The translations under genes were made by a program, and so were the position numbers. Below, piece by piece: positions 35,777 through 46,600 of a DNA stretch of 64,000 bases; positions within the stretch are counted from its first letter, which is position 1, and each line of letters opens with the position of its first letter. The notes beneath the pieces are model-generated. The model searched no databases. It saw only the letters and a list, made by a program, of their open reading frames with translations, and was not told where the DNA came from. Source of the stretch: Ypsolopha sequella (taxonomy: Eukaryota > Arthropoda > Insecta > Lepidoptera > Ypsolophidae); contig OW204001.1 of NCBI GenBank assembly GCA_934047225.1, positions 14,492,201-14,556,200 on the forward strand. Reading direction: 5' to 3'.

Positions 35777-35873
35777 CTGATTTTAATTTTATTTCCATGA
35801 CCTTATTTACCAACCATGACGCAATCTTTTCACCTTTACTAGAATCTTTTGATTTCAATCTTCTTTTTGCCAT
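35730..35873 (-). CDS. Small basic ORF upstream of and overlapping the repeat ORF
   Basis: 47 codons from ATG at 35873 to TAA at 35730, minus strand, beginning MAKRRLKSKDSSKGEKIASW and ending KTFKRAISKLK. It is rich in Lys/Arg. It overlaps the next ORF by 47 bp in a different frame. The two together could be one broken gene (basic head plus hydrophobic repeats) or two overlapping frames. No family assigned. Confidence 0.35.
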   Translation of the reverse strand: MAKRRLKSKDSSKGEKIASWLVNKVMEIKLKSVAGIKTFKRAISKLK

Positions 35874-37009
35874 GTTCATTAATTCTTTATCTACTATATA
35901 TCTATCTTTTAAATTCGTGTTTTAGAGTACGCTTTATCGTGGTACATACCAGGCCACTATATGTTTTGCGAAAAAAGGTTTTTATCTATGAGACTCTGGC
36001 CAGTTATGATTTATTTTGAAAATACATTTAATTAAAAGTAAAAATACCAACGTTCCAACTTCAAAATTTCACTACACATTAAATCCTTCTGTTGTGCCCC
36101 CTTTTCGACTCACTCCCTGATGGTTTTTTGTAAAAAGATATGTGTGGACATGCCTAGGAAGTGTATAAACCTTAGAGCTTAGCACTCCAGTTTGGTTATA
36201 TAAGCTTCTTGGGTTACAGGAAGTTGCGTAGTATCAGTCATTCGTCCGTTACCGACTTCCGTAGATTTTTAGGGAAGCCCCTGTAAAGACTGATTAACGC
36301 CTTGCCTGCTGTCACTCTCCCAGTTTCAGAGCGAGCGTGCTTCATCGTGACGCATATCATCAGCGCGGTAATGGCTATCAAGCGTATGCACATCGTAAAT
36401 AATTAAAAAAGTGTGTGACTTTTGTAATGAGCGTTTTTCTCTTATTTTTTTAGTTCTTAGATGTCCTCTGTTCTTGTCGCCATAGACAAATTATGTTTTG
36501 TAGCAATCAATAAATCAAAATCAATAAGCAAAGCGTTGTCCATAAAAAAAGTCACAGAACGTGAGTAATAAGCTTTGTCGCAAGTGTGCGACTGAAGACA
36601 GAAATACAGTGCGAGTGAGAAATGATTATCAGCGCCATTTTGGATTCCTTTCTTTATTCTCGCGGGTTATATAATATATTGCTTAAAGTACGAGAGCGCC
36701 ATCTAGGAATCTTAGTAAATACTAAATTTGACACAAGGAAAAACGCCCAGAAGGATCTTTTGGCGCGTAATATGACAGTGACATGGGGCGTAGTTGTGAA
36801 ACAAGGGCTATGGTAATTTTGGACACGACCAATCCATGCGTCAAAAGAGCCTTGTATAACTGTAAATAAACTTCAAAAATTTGTGCTTTTTACCACCACA
36901 CGAGGCATAGCAGTGGTGTGCCCAGAAATTTTTGCTGGAAAAGCAATGAGAATGTCAAGCATGATTAGTAAAAAAATATGAAAAAATTCAAGTAAGACTC
37001 AAAAAATAA

Positions 37010-37620
37010 AAATAAAAACAGGGCAACTGCGAATGGACGCGCGCACAAAGGGTTCCTTACCACCACACAACACGGGTACGGAACCCTAAAAACATTATGG
37101 TAAATAACAGCAACGCTATATGTGTGCCGTAGAATCACTGAGGCGACGAAAACAAACCGCTAAAATGGTAGCGCCTGGCTAAATATTCGTGGCTCCCACT
37201 GAGTACGGAACCTTAATATCTTAACCGCTATATTTTTTCTGTAATGTTTACATAATCACCTATTAACATGATTTTTTTCATATTTTTCGGTCCTCTCGTT
37301 TCGAAGCTAAGGGGGTGACATGATAACGTTAAAAAATGCTACATTTTCGAGGTTTGATTTCATTTTTTTTTACTTTTTTTATTTGCCGTGAACAACGACA
37401 TTCTATACCATTATATATATAGGTATAGAATGTCATTGGCCGTGAAAGATGCCACAGTAACACGTAAAATACGTAATCTGTGAAAATTTCAACAGGCTAC
37501 CTATAACGGCTGAAGCTGTATATGTGTATACCCCTGTGACAGACGGACGGACAGACAGACAGCGGAGGCTTAGTAATAGGGTTATGTTTGGCACCCTTCG
37601 GGTACGGAACTCTAAAAAAG
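37010..37620 (+). repeat. GTCC-tail-family variant copy
   Basis: Starts near 'gggcaactgcgaatggacgc', includes 'acacaacacgggtacggaac', and ends 'gacagacggacggacagaca' followed by 'cccttcgggtacggaactct'. Same architecture as 2365-3144 but a different internal sequence. Copies or pieces are near 28430-29230. Confidence 0.65.
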
Positions 37621-37731
37621 AAATCTATGAAAATATCTGCTATTTTTCGAAGTCCCTTTATTTTAAGAAGTTATTTTCTTTGACTTTGAATAACTATTCT
37701 ATAGTGATCTTAGGTTCCTTTAGTTACTTAT

Positions 37732-38001
37732 TATACAAGGTGACTTTTTGATCATCGTCCAAATTCATACTGGAGGCTTGGTAAGTGATCAGCATCATGA
37801 ATCGATACCAAATTTTGTGAAAATCGTACAACGAAATTTCAACTTCCCATAGTAATTCACTTCCAGTCCTGAGTGAATCACTATGGAGAGCTGAAATTTC
37901 ATTTTATGAATTTTACAAAAATCGTTATTGGTTCATGATGCTAATCACTTACCAAGGCTCAAGTATGAATTTGGACGATGTTCGCAAATTCACCTTGTAT
38001 A
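37732..38001. mobile_element. Foldback MITE, ends TATACAAGGTGA (copy 1)
   Basis: The ends tatacaaggtgactttttga and gcaaattcaccttgtata face inwards. Inner arms 'tcatcgtccaaattcatact' and 'agtatgaatttggacgatg' pair as well. About 270 bp. A second copy is at 41053-41319. Confidence 0.8.
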
Positions 38002-38070
38002 GATAGACCATCATCGAGAAACCCACTAACTATTATACGTAATAAGCATGATGACTAAAAAATTCTAATT

Positions 38071-38322
38071 AGTCCGTCAGTTAGATTATCAGAAAATATT
38101 GGACACATATTTTTTCTTTTGTCAATTAAACAAAAAATGATGAAGATATAGCCCGCTAAAGTTCCGCGTGACGTCACACCTAAGTACACTTTTTACCTAG
38201 GCGTGACGTCACCAGCCCCACTCCCAAATTTGACGCGCTTTATCTCTGTCATTTTTTGTTTGATTGACAAAAGAAAAAATACGTATCCAATATTTTTTGA
38301 TAACCCAAATGACGGACTGAAT
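38071..38322. repeat. Foldback element containing two CRE-like octamers
   Basis: The arms 'agtccgtcagttagattatc...attttttcttttgtcaatta' and 'tgattgacaaaagaaaaaat...aatgacggact' form a long hairpin. The loop side holds two exact TGACGTCA palindromes at 38169-38176 and 38204-38211. Located 2.4 kb upstream of gene D's ATG. Confidence 0.7.
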
Positions 38323-38356
38323 AGAATAATATTTTGTTTACTCTGTCATCTCCCCT

Positions 38357-39000
38357 ATTAGGGTTCCGTACTCAAAAGGCAAATCGGAGCCCTATTAATG
38401 ACACTCCGCTCTCCGTTTGTCTGTCTGTATATCACGGGTCTCTAGCCCTTAGACGGAATGAGATAGAAACTTGAAATTTTTATATGTTGTGTAAAATGTT
38501 GACCTTTAATCGAATTTTTAATTTAAAATGTAATTATAATTGAATTATTTTTCAGGGGGGTCTCATACATGACAATGGAGCCGAAAAAAAATTTGTTTTA
38601 CCCTAGAATATTTGGTGACCTCGTCTAGAGCTCATTAAGTAGAGTACAAGTTTATTTTTAATTTTTTTCATCAAAGTTGCCATTTTTAGACCAGTTTTGT
38701 TACAGGATACTAATCTCAAAGGCCAAAGGAGTTAGGACTTTAAAATTTCTGTTTATTATGTACCATATGCTGCATTTAAACAATTAATACTAAAAACGCC
38801 GATTTGTAAAGTATTTTTAGGGTTACGTCCCCGAATACTCAACCAACTTAATTTGGCAGTTTTGTTTCATGAATTTTGTAGGTGATAAGTTTATCACCTA
38901 TAAGTTTGTAAATTCTATTTAAATTATCTAGTTTGAAATAATTAATAATATGTACTGAACTCTAAAAGAGCGAGGCCCGACACGCACTTGGCCGGTTTTT
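38357..39000 (-). repeat. GTCC-tail-family variant copy, minus orientation
   Basis: Begins 'agggttccgtactcaaaagg', with 'cgctctccgtttgtctgtct' next, and ends 'cccgacacgcacttggccgg'. A related minus copy, heavily interrupted, is at 44425-46260. Confidence 0.6.
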
Positions 39001-39169
39001 ATGTTTATAGTGAAATCTCTCGGTTTGCACACCTTCTATAATAACATCGAAAACCGCTTGTTCCGCCGATCACAAGTTTTAAATAAGGGAACTTGCAGAC
39101 GGACAAACCTTGCATTTTATGTGTTTAAATAAAAATAGATAGATATGAAATCATGGCAATGTTGAATTT

Positions 39170-40478
39170 TTAGGGTTCCGTTGTACCGAAAAGGTACAAC
39201 AGGAATCTTTATGGTGAGACTCAGTTGTCCGTCCGTCCGTCCGTCCGTCCGTCCGTCCGTCCATCCGTCCATCCGTCCATCCATCCGTCCGTTCATCCGT
39301 CCGTCCGTCCATCCGTCCGTCCGTATGTGACAGCCTCATAACTTTAGCACCGTTAATTAGCACAAAAATTTGGCAAAAAAAATAGCATTAATTTGCCCAC
39401 ATATAACGGTGTAAAAAATATATGAAAAATTTGAAATTGTTCAAAATATTTCCAAAACAAAAGTGAAAAGAAAAATATTATTCTATAAATATAATATTGA
39501 TATCAAATGTGTAGATATTAAAAAGTTGATTGTAAAAATATACACATTTACTATATTTACTGGCAATGGTTTCGAGGAATCTTTAAAAAACCACAAAAAT
39601 ATGTATAGGGACAAACATATTTTTGTGGTTTTTCAAGGTATTATCGAAATTGATGCAATTAAATATATATTTTTTTTACAATCAAATTTTTGATACCTAC
39701 AATTTGATACACATATCGTATTTTTATATATTTTTTTTATGGGAGATAAGGTGGGGGACACATATATTTTTGTGGTTTTGCCAGTGCCAGTATAATAGTA
39801 AAATTATCTCCGATTCTGTTTAACCAAAAAATATGAAAAAAATGTTGATTATAGATCATAACTGGCCAATTACAGGGAAACTACAGCGCTTTAAAAATGT
39901 TAAGCGCAAATGAGAAATGTTAAAAAAAAGGAAAATACATAAAAAAATATATTATATACAAATACAATATGGGTATCAAATTGTAGGTATTAAAAAGTTG
40001 TTTGTAAAAATCTATAGTTTGGCTATATTTAATTGCATATATTTCAAGAAATCCTTGAAAAACCATAAAAATTGTATGTTCCCTTCCCGTTATCTCGAAA
40101 ACTGGTGGACCGGCAAATATAAAAAAATCATGCTAATATGTAAAAATAACATGAAAATTACAGGAAAAATAAAGCGGTTGATAATTTTATTTCATGAAAA
40201 ATATGACAAAATTAAATTTATCATCCACAATACAGTGAGAGTGAAGCCTCAATGACGATGTCCTTAGATTCTAAGCCTTAGACCAAAAAATGTATTTTTA
40301 TCTTGATTACTTTTGTTGCTTTTATGTTTCTGTAAATTATTATGATTAATTATTATTACCTTTTTAAGTGTACAGTGAATTTGATAAGTCTGTAATGCTG
40401 TGGAATATTTTTGATAAATAAATAAATAAATACGGAACTCTAGGTACCCGAGTCTGACTCGCACTTGGCCGGTTTTTT
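39170..40478 (-). repeat. GTCC-tail repeat family, long minus-strand copy
   Basis: Begins 'agggttccgttgtaccgaaa', includes the GTCC microsatellite, 'catattgtat'-type AT-rich body in two successive blocks, and ends 'gagtctgactcgcacttggc'. It is the reverse of the 2365-3144 arrangement. The ORFs inside are chance frames in AT-rich sequence. Confidence 0.7.
39228..39325 (+). repeat. (GTCC)n/(ATCC) microsatellite
   Basis: About 24 tetranucleotide units, mostly GTCC with interspersed CATCC variants, within the long minus-strand repeat. It is the longest such tract in the window. Confidence 0.9.
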
Positions 40479-40481
40479 TAG

Positions 40482-40638
40482 TAGATTAGAGATACCTGTT
40501 TTAGTTGTACGGTATCAGTATTCAGATTTGTATCTAGCGAAGCCTCTTCAACTGTAACGTGTTGCTGGAGAATTTATTAAACAGAGGAATGTGTTGTATT
40601 TAAGAATTTAAGAGCCTTACTCATCAAAATCCCGCATC
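40482..40638 (+). promoter_or_regulatory. Gene D promoter/5' UTR block, conserved with gene C
   Basis: 'gtagattagagatacctg', 'agcctcttcaactgtaacgt', 'gttgctggagaatttatt' and 'aaaatcccgcatcatgtttc' parallel 24388-24556. A GTCC-tail repeat ends immediately before it at 40478, so the duplicated block starts right at the edge of a repeat. Confidence 0.55.
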
Positions 40639-43600
40639 ATGTTTCTTGGTGAGTTTTTTTTTCAAGTTAACAAGTGCAAGTTGCATATTTTTGAAAATAA
40701 TGTGAAGAAACGTAGATTTTACGTACTCGTTCGTTGTCAAAATTATTCAAAGAATACCAAACTAAAAAATTTAATAATGTACAACATATGAATTAGTTTT
40801 AAATTTCTATATAACGTCCTTTTAGATGATACCCCACTTGCTGGGGTAAAAATATACTTGTTTTTGTACTCTCACAAGTGCTCTCTTTTTTGGATAATAA
40901 ACACATTCCAGTGATTTTTTGGGGTCAAAAATAGATTTTGTATCTCTTCTCTACCCTTCTTCTTCTGTGGTTAGGTACATAAATCGGAAAATCTCTTCTC
41001 GAACAACAGTTGAGTATTTATACCTCGTTCGAGAGAACCGCATCACAGTTTGTACAGGTGACTTTTTGATCATCGTCCAAATTCATACTGAAAGCTTGGT
41101 AAGTGATCAGCATCATAATTTGATAACAATAATTGTGAATTTCGTACAATGAAATTTCGACTTCCCATAGTAATTCACTCGCATTCCTGGGTGAATCACT
41201 ATGGGGAGTCGAAATTTCATTTTATGAATTTTACAAAAATCGTTATTGGTTCCTGATACTGATCACTTACCAAGGCTCAAGTATGAATTTGGACGATGTT
41301 CACAAATTCACCTTGTATAGTTATTAAAGAGACAGACAAGCAGAAATATAAAGATACATATTACCAGTTTAGGAATGAACATAACGATTTTATTGTTATC
41401 TTACGTTACATCAAAATAAAAAACAAAAATATTTATTTCCCCAAAAAGTCTTATGCTAATACAATAAAAAATGAAGTAACTCCAATATAGGCATAGCCTG
41501 ACCCGTGGGTGCCGGTAATGTCATCAAAATTTACCCCAAAAAGTGGAAAATACTTTTCAAGCTAGCAACATTACGCGGGTGGGAAGCGGGGCGGGTGCGG
41601 GACGTTCGCTACAATTTTAGACCCAACGCGCGGCATGCAATTACGGTCGGACGCTACTCTAATAGGTTGTCCATCCAAAAAATACTAGATGAGCAGCTAA
41701 ACTACTAAGTTGGCACCAACTAGGTTAGGTTAGGTTTCAACATATTATTTTTGATACCAATTTAGTAGTTTTGATGATAATTTTTGTATTTTTTGACGGT
41801 CAGTTAATTACAACCCGTATGTCGAGGCCATATCGTATAATTGACCATTTCATGATCTGGTTGGCCATATCGTATTTCTGTTGAGATTGGGAGGGTCGCC
41901 TCGCTCTGCTCCGCTTCGCTCGGCTCTCCAAATGTATTTACATGTAAACCTAACACACTCTTCCTCGCTCCTCTTCGCTTCGCTCGTGGTCACAACTATT
42001 TTTAACACGACTGCCAAAAAAAGAATGGTGTTATGTTTTCAGGGTTCATGTATGTTATTGGTGAAAGATTTTTGATTTCATACTTTACGATCTGCTCAAC
42101 CAGATCATGAAATGGTCAATTCTACGATATGATATATACTACGATATGATATATATTCCACGATATATATGTTACCGGCCAAACCCGATATTAGGACAAA
42201 CTAGGCAAATCCTGAAGTGTGCTTATTCATACGAGTATTAGGCTCAACCAGGTCCGTCTAGGTTAAACTAGTTTCTTCTATCGGCCATAGGACAGACCAG
42301 TTGAGCCTAGTCTGTACCGGTTTATCCTATCGCATAAAGGATGAACTGGTTTGGCCTAGGAAAAACTAGTTTGTCCTAAAATCGGGTTTGGCCGGTAACA
42401 TATACACGACATCCGGAGTCTGACGTTCGGTAAACGTAAGGTAAAATCACCTCCAGTAATTGTGCTTGATCGGAAGTGCCGCTAGATCGGACTATTGTCT
42501 TGTCCACGCTTTGTCGGAACGTCCGTTATTTATCGGTTATTTGCTGCGATTCGATATTGGAGTCGAAACCAGACTAGTGGACAAATATCTTCCGGCCTCT
42601 AGCTCCGGCGTTTGACAGGCGTTTATCGGACCCGTCATTTACTGGACCGTGGACAAAGGCACTAATATTTGAAATCGTCACGGTTTCAGGGAATATCCCG
42701 GCCCGGCTGTCGGTGGGTCTGATGATCTTCACGGGGGTGCTGGTCAGCTACACCATGCGAGTCAACTTGTCAGTCATTATAGTTGACATGGTGCCCGTAG
42801 TGTCAAACTCTACGCAAGGGAATGTAAGGAAATAATATGTGCATATTATTTATAAAACTGATACGCCACGAAATTTTAATTAAATTGTTCACCTTTCTTC
42901 TCCTGGTGAGATTTATAGGGACCAATTTTCCTTCTCCAAATATCACGTTACATTTCTGCAAACGCACCTAATCATTTTTCAATTGTTATATGATTTGTAA
43001 CTATGTCATCATAGTTGACGTGTGATAGCCGTAGCCCCCTTCCTTCTCCTGGTGAGATTTGGCATTTGTTCTCATGTAATATCTGGATTCTGTGTTTTTA
43101 CGGCCACCCTTGGCACGCTTCTAGGCAGAGCCGCATTATAGGATGTGGAGGCCCCTGGGCAACAACAAAGTAGAGGGACCTTCTTTGATTCAAGACCGAT
43201 CATATAACCGCTGTTTCCATAAGTGCTTATATGTATTTACTATAACAAAAACAAAACTAAGAATACCCACAATAACATTTTCTTATTGTTATAATTCGTG
43301 TTTTTTGGCAATTGTGTGATAAAACTTGTTGAATAACAAGCTTTCCAAATTTTTATACTTGTCACGCCAGTATAGTTCGCCATTTTGACGCTTCGCATAC
43401 AGTCCACTAAAATCAATATTTCTAATTTATTGGCGGAGCCACTATTGTGTGGGCCCCTCTCTTGTGGAGGCCCCGGGGCTGTAGCCCCGGTTGCCCTCCC
43501 CTAAATCCGGCCCTGCTTCTAGGGACACAAACTTTCTTTAAAAAAGTTTTTTTTTTCCTTTTCAGGAAACAGCAACTCTAGGCTGGTCAGCATACGAACG

Positions 43601-46600
43601 CGCATTGGTCTTGAGCGCCTACTATTGGGGCTACTGCGTTGCCAACATAGTCGCTGGCCCCATTTCAGAGCGGTTTGGTTCCAGAAAAGTGGTCCTTATA
43701 ACTCACCTTGCAAGTGGCGTATTCACACTGGCCAGCCCGGCTGCTGCTAAACATAGCTACTTGGCAATGGTGATCGTCAGAGGAGTTTTGGGTTTGGTTG
43801 CTGTAAGTTAACAAGGCTCTACGAATACCAATGTAGTGAGACGCAACGTAGATATACAAAAACGTAACCCAAAGGGTTTCAGAGATATTTCCAAACATTC
43901 CTCTTTTCACCAACGATTTTTACGTAATTGAGGGTGAGTGGCTTTAAGGCCATGCAGTATCACCTCAGTGTTTTCCTTTATTATTCAGCAAGTGGTAAGT
44001 ATACAATACTATGCATATAAATTCCGGCGTCCTACAGACGGAGCTATCATTGCTTTTTAGAAAATAAGACGTACCTACGTGATCCCACGAAAAACATGTA
44101 TTTTTTTTAAAGGGCCATGTTCCAAAGGAACTATGTAGGAACCAGGCCCCAGCGCAAACATTTTGATCCTAAGACCCACGGGTGAGCGATAGATGAGATG
44201 TGAAACACTTGGTCAATACGATACACACATGCACTATTTATGAAGTATTTTTTATATTATCAATCACTCACCTGTGAGTCTTAGGACACAGATTATATAG
44301 TAGTTACTACGATCAAAGTGTTTGGGCTGGGTCTGGTTACTTACCTTCTTTGTACATGACATGGTTCGCAACAAATTCAGCAGATTCGTGCTCAATTGAA
44401 CCCAACTTACTTACCGTTTTAAAGTTTCGTATCCAAAGAGCAGAACGGAGCCCTATAATTTCACTAGGCTCTGCTGTTCTTCCGTCCGTCCATATATCAC
44501 GGGTCACATAATAGACAGAAAGAGTTCCAAACCTGAAATTTTGATATTTTATGCAAAATGTTGACCCTAAACCGAATGTTGAATTTCAATTCAATTGAAT
44601 GATTTTTCAGGGGGGGCCTATTATTAAAAAGAGCCGAAAAAAAGCATTAAAAAATGTGACATTATCTAGGCTCCAGAGCTCATTACGTAGTGTACCAATA
44701 TATTTTTATTCTTATATCTTCAGAAAAACAAAAGTTGTAAGTTCTAGACCATTTTGAAGCGAATGCTTCCTTTGTTTGAGCCTCATATAGGAGCTCGAAT
44801 TAAGAACTTATACGTCACTTCCGTGATCAACTTCAGGAAAGAATTCCGTAGATCAAGGCATTTTCGTATTTAGTGCTTGACAATAAGAGTAATTTGACTG
44901 GGGACTTCTTTCGTAAAAAAAAGTTTAGGATAACCTTTTATTTTTGACAAAGGATTAATTAATTTCTTATTACATATAAGTACGTTTTAAATCGTTTAAT
45001 ATTTGTTATTAGTTATAATACTTGATAAATTAATGTTTGTTTGATCGCAATAATAAAAAAAAATTAAATGACTCCGTAAGCTTATCCGTATGCCATCAGG
45101 AAGTTTACATCATTCTTTATGCTTTTCTCTGTGATTGACATCTAATGGCTCAACTTTAGAATATAGAACAAACCTTTATTATTTCACCTTTATTATTATT
45201 CTTATTATTCTAAGGGCTCAACATGCAGTGTCAAATTACTAAAAATAGTACATTTAATATTGTTCCAAGCATAGACATACAATTTTTTTTTCTATAACTA
45301 GACTGATAAATGACTCTTTGGCCGTATGGAATTCTAAACGTCAAATGTTGTTAAGTTTTCCGCCCTGGCTCAGACCAAAATGCGGCAATATCAAAATTTT
45401 ACAAAATATTGTAATTAAATAGTCAAAAACATTCTAGCATTCCATCGAAATTATTCGAAATGGTTTCTTATACTGTACCGAAATTTCCGATCAATCACCT
45501 AAAAAATGATGGGAAACATCCATTTCACAGGTAAATACAATGCTAAACAAAATTTGATGCACATATTTATCCATCTAAAACTGCAAAAAATGCCATAAAT
45601 AGAGAATTTAGTTGAAAATTATTATTGTTTTTGCTAGTGAATTACAATTTTTTTCAAAAAAAATATTTACTTTCCCTTACTTCATTACACACACATTAGC
45701 ATGGGTCACACACATTGACACTCGATTTTGGTAACATCGAGTTTCCTTGGTTTTATAAATCTTTGAGTTATTTTTGTTTATGAATTAAATAAATAAATAA
45801 ATTATATTTATGGTTCCAAGCAAGCAAGATCCCTATAATAGCGAAATGAGAAAGTGTGTATGTGGTACAACGGGCGTAGATGGAAATGAGTTTTTTGCAA
45901 TAGTTACTGGTCCAAAACGGTAAATATCAAGAAAACAACAATGTTTTCCCAAAGTTGAACATGATGGCAAAAGGTACCACATGGCAAGAAGTATTCGCTT
46001 AAATCATATACGGTTGTATCTCCGCCACAACCTGCTACTTTTTGTTAACTGTATTTAAACAACAAATACTGAAAACACTAATTTATAATGTAGGTTTAAG
46101 GTTACGTACGTAACGTTTTGTTTCTTGAAATTTTGAAGGTAAATGCATGAAACAAAACTGCAAAATAAAGTTTGTAACTTTCATTAAACTTTTATTTAGG
46201 TCTTATTAGAATCCTTCGGAACACTCAAGGTGCGAGACCTACTCGCATTTGATTGGTTTTTGAAGTTTTTGATAGATTTCTACCTAATAATAGCATTCTA
46301 CGAGTAGTCTAGAGTTTATGTAAAGTAAAATTATACAAGAAGCTTAGGCTTAACTAGTTTATCTTAAAATCGTAATGACCGGTGAAAAAAGTATTCATGT
46401 AGGTAAGGAACAACTGCAAAGCAATGTTTAAACACAACTTTAGTTTTTAAAAGGTTACGTTTTGAATTTTGAAGCCAATTTTTAAGATGCAGTCGCGTTC
46501 CAGATAACATCTCAAAGGTTTGTGATACTTCTGTCGCCAAATCTAACATCTGTCGATAACGATAACGCCATAGATGAGAACGAGATCACCAAGGCTTGAG

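Larger units (their letters stand above)
32627..40481. other. Intergenic region C-D
   Basis: 7.9 kb without a recognisable host gene. 32640-33950 is AT-rich and featureless apart from a short inverted pair 'tctatcatcaaaaacatag' and 'ctatgtttttgatgataggc' (33148/33278). 33958 starts a 'CTAGCTGTACCCGCAAC' repeat head. 34156-34320 is a foldback and 34340-35110 is unassigned. 35120-35873 is a coding-like minus-strand locus. 35940-37000 is unassigned, and 37010-40478 is repeats. Confidence 0.6.

Noticed and set aside
39151..39363. ORF with TDGRTDGR repeats
   Set aside because: Translation of the GTCC microsatellite inside a dispersed repeat.
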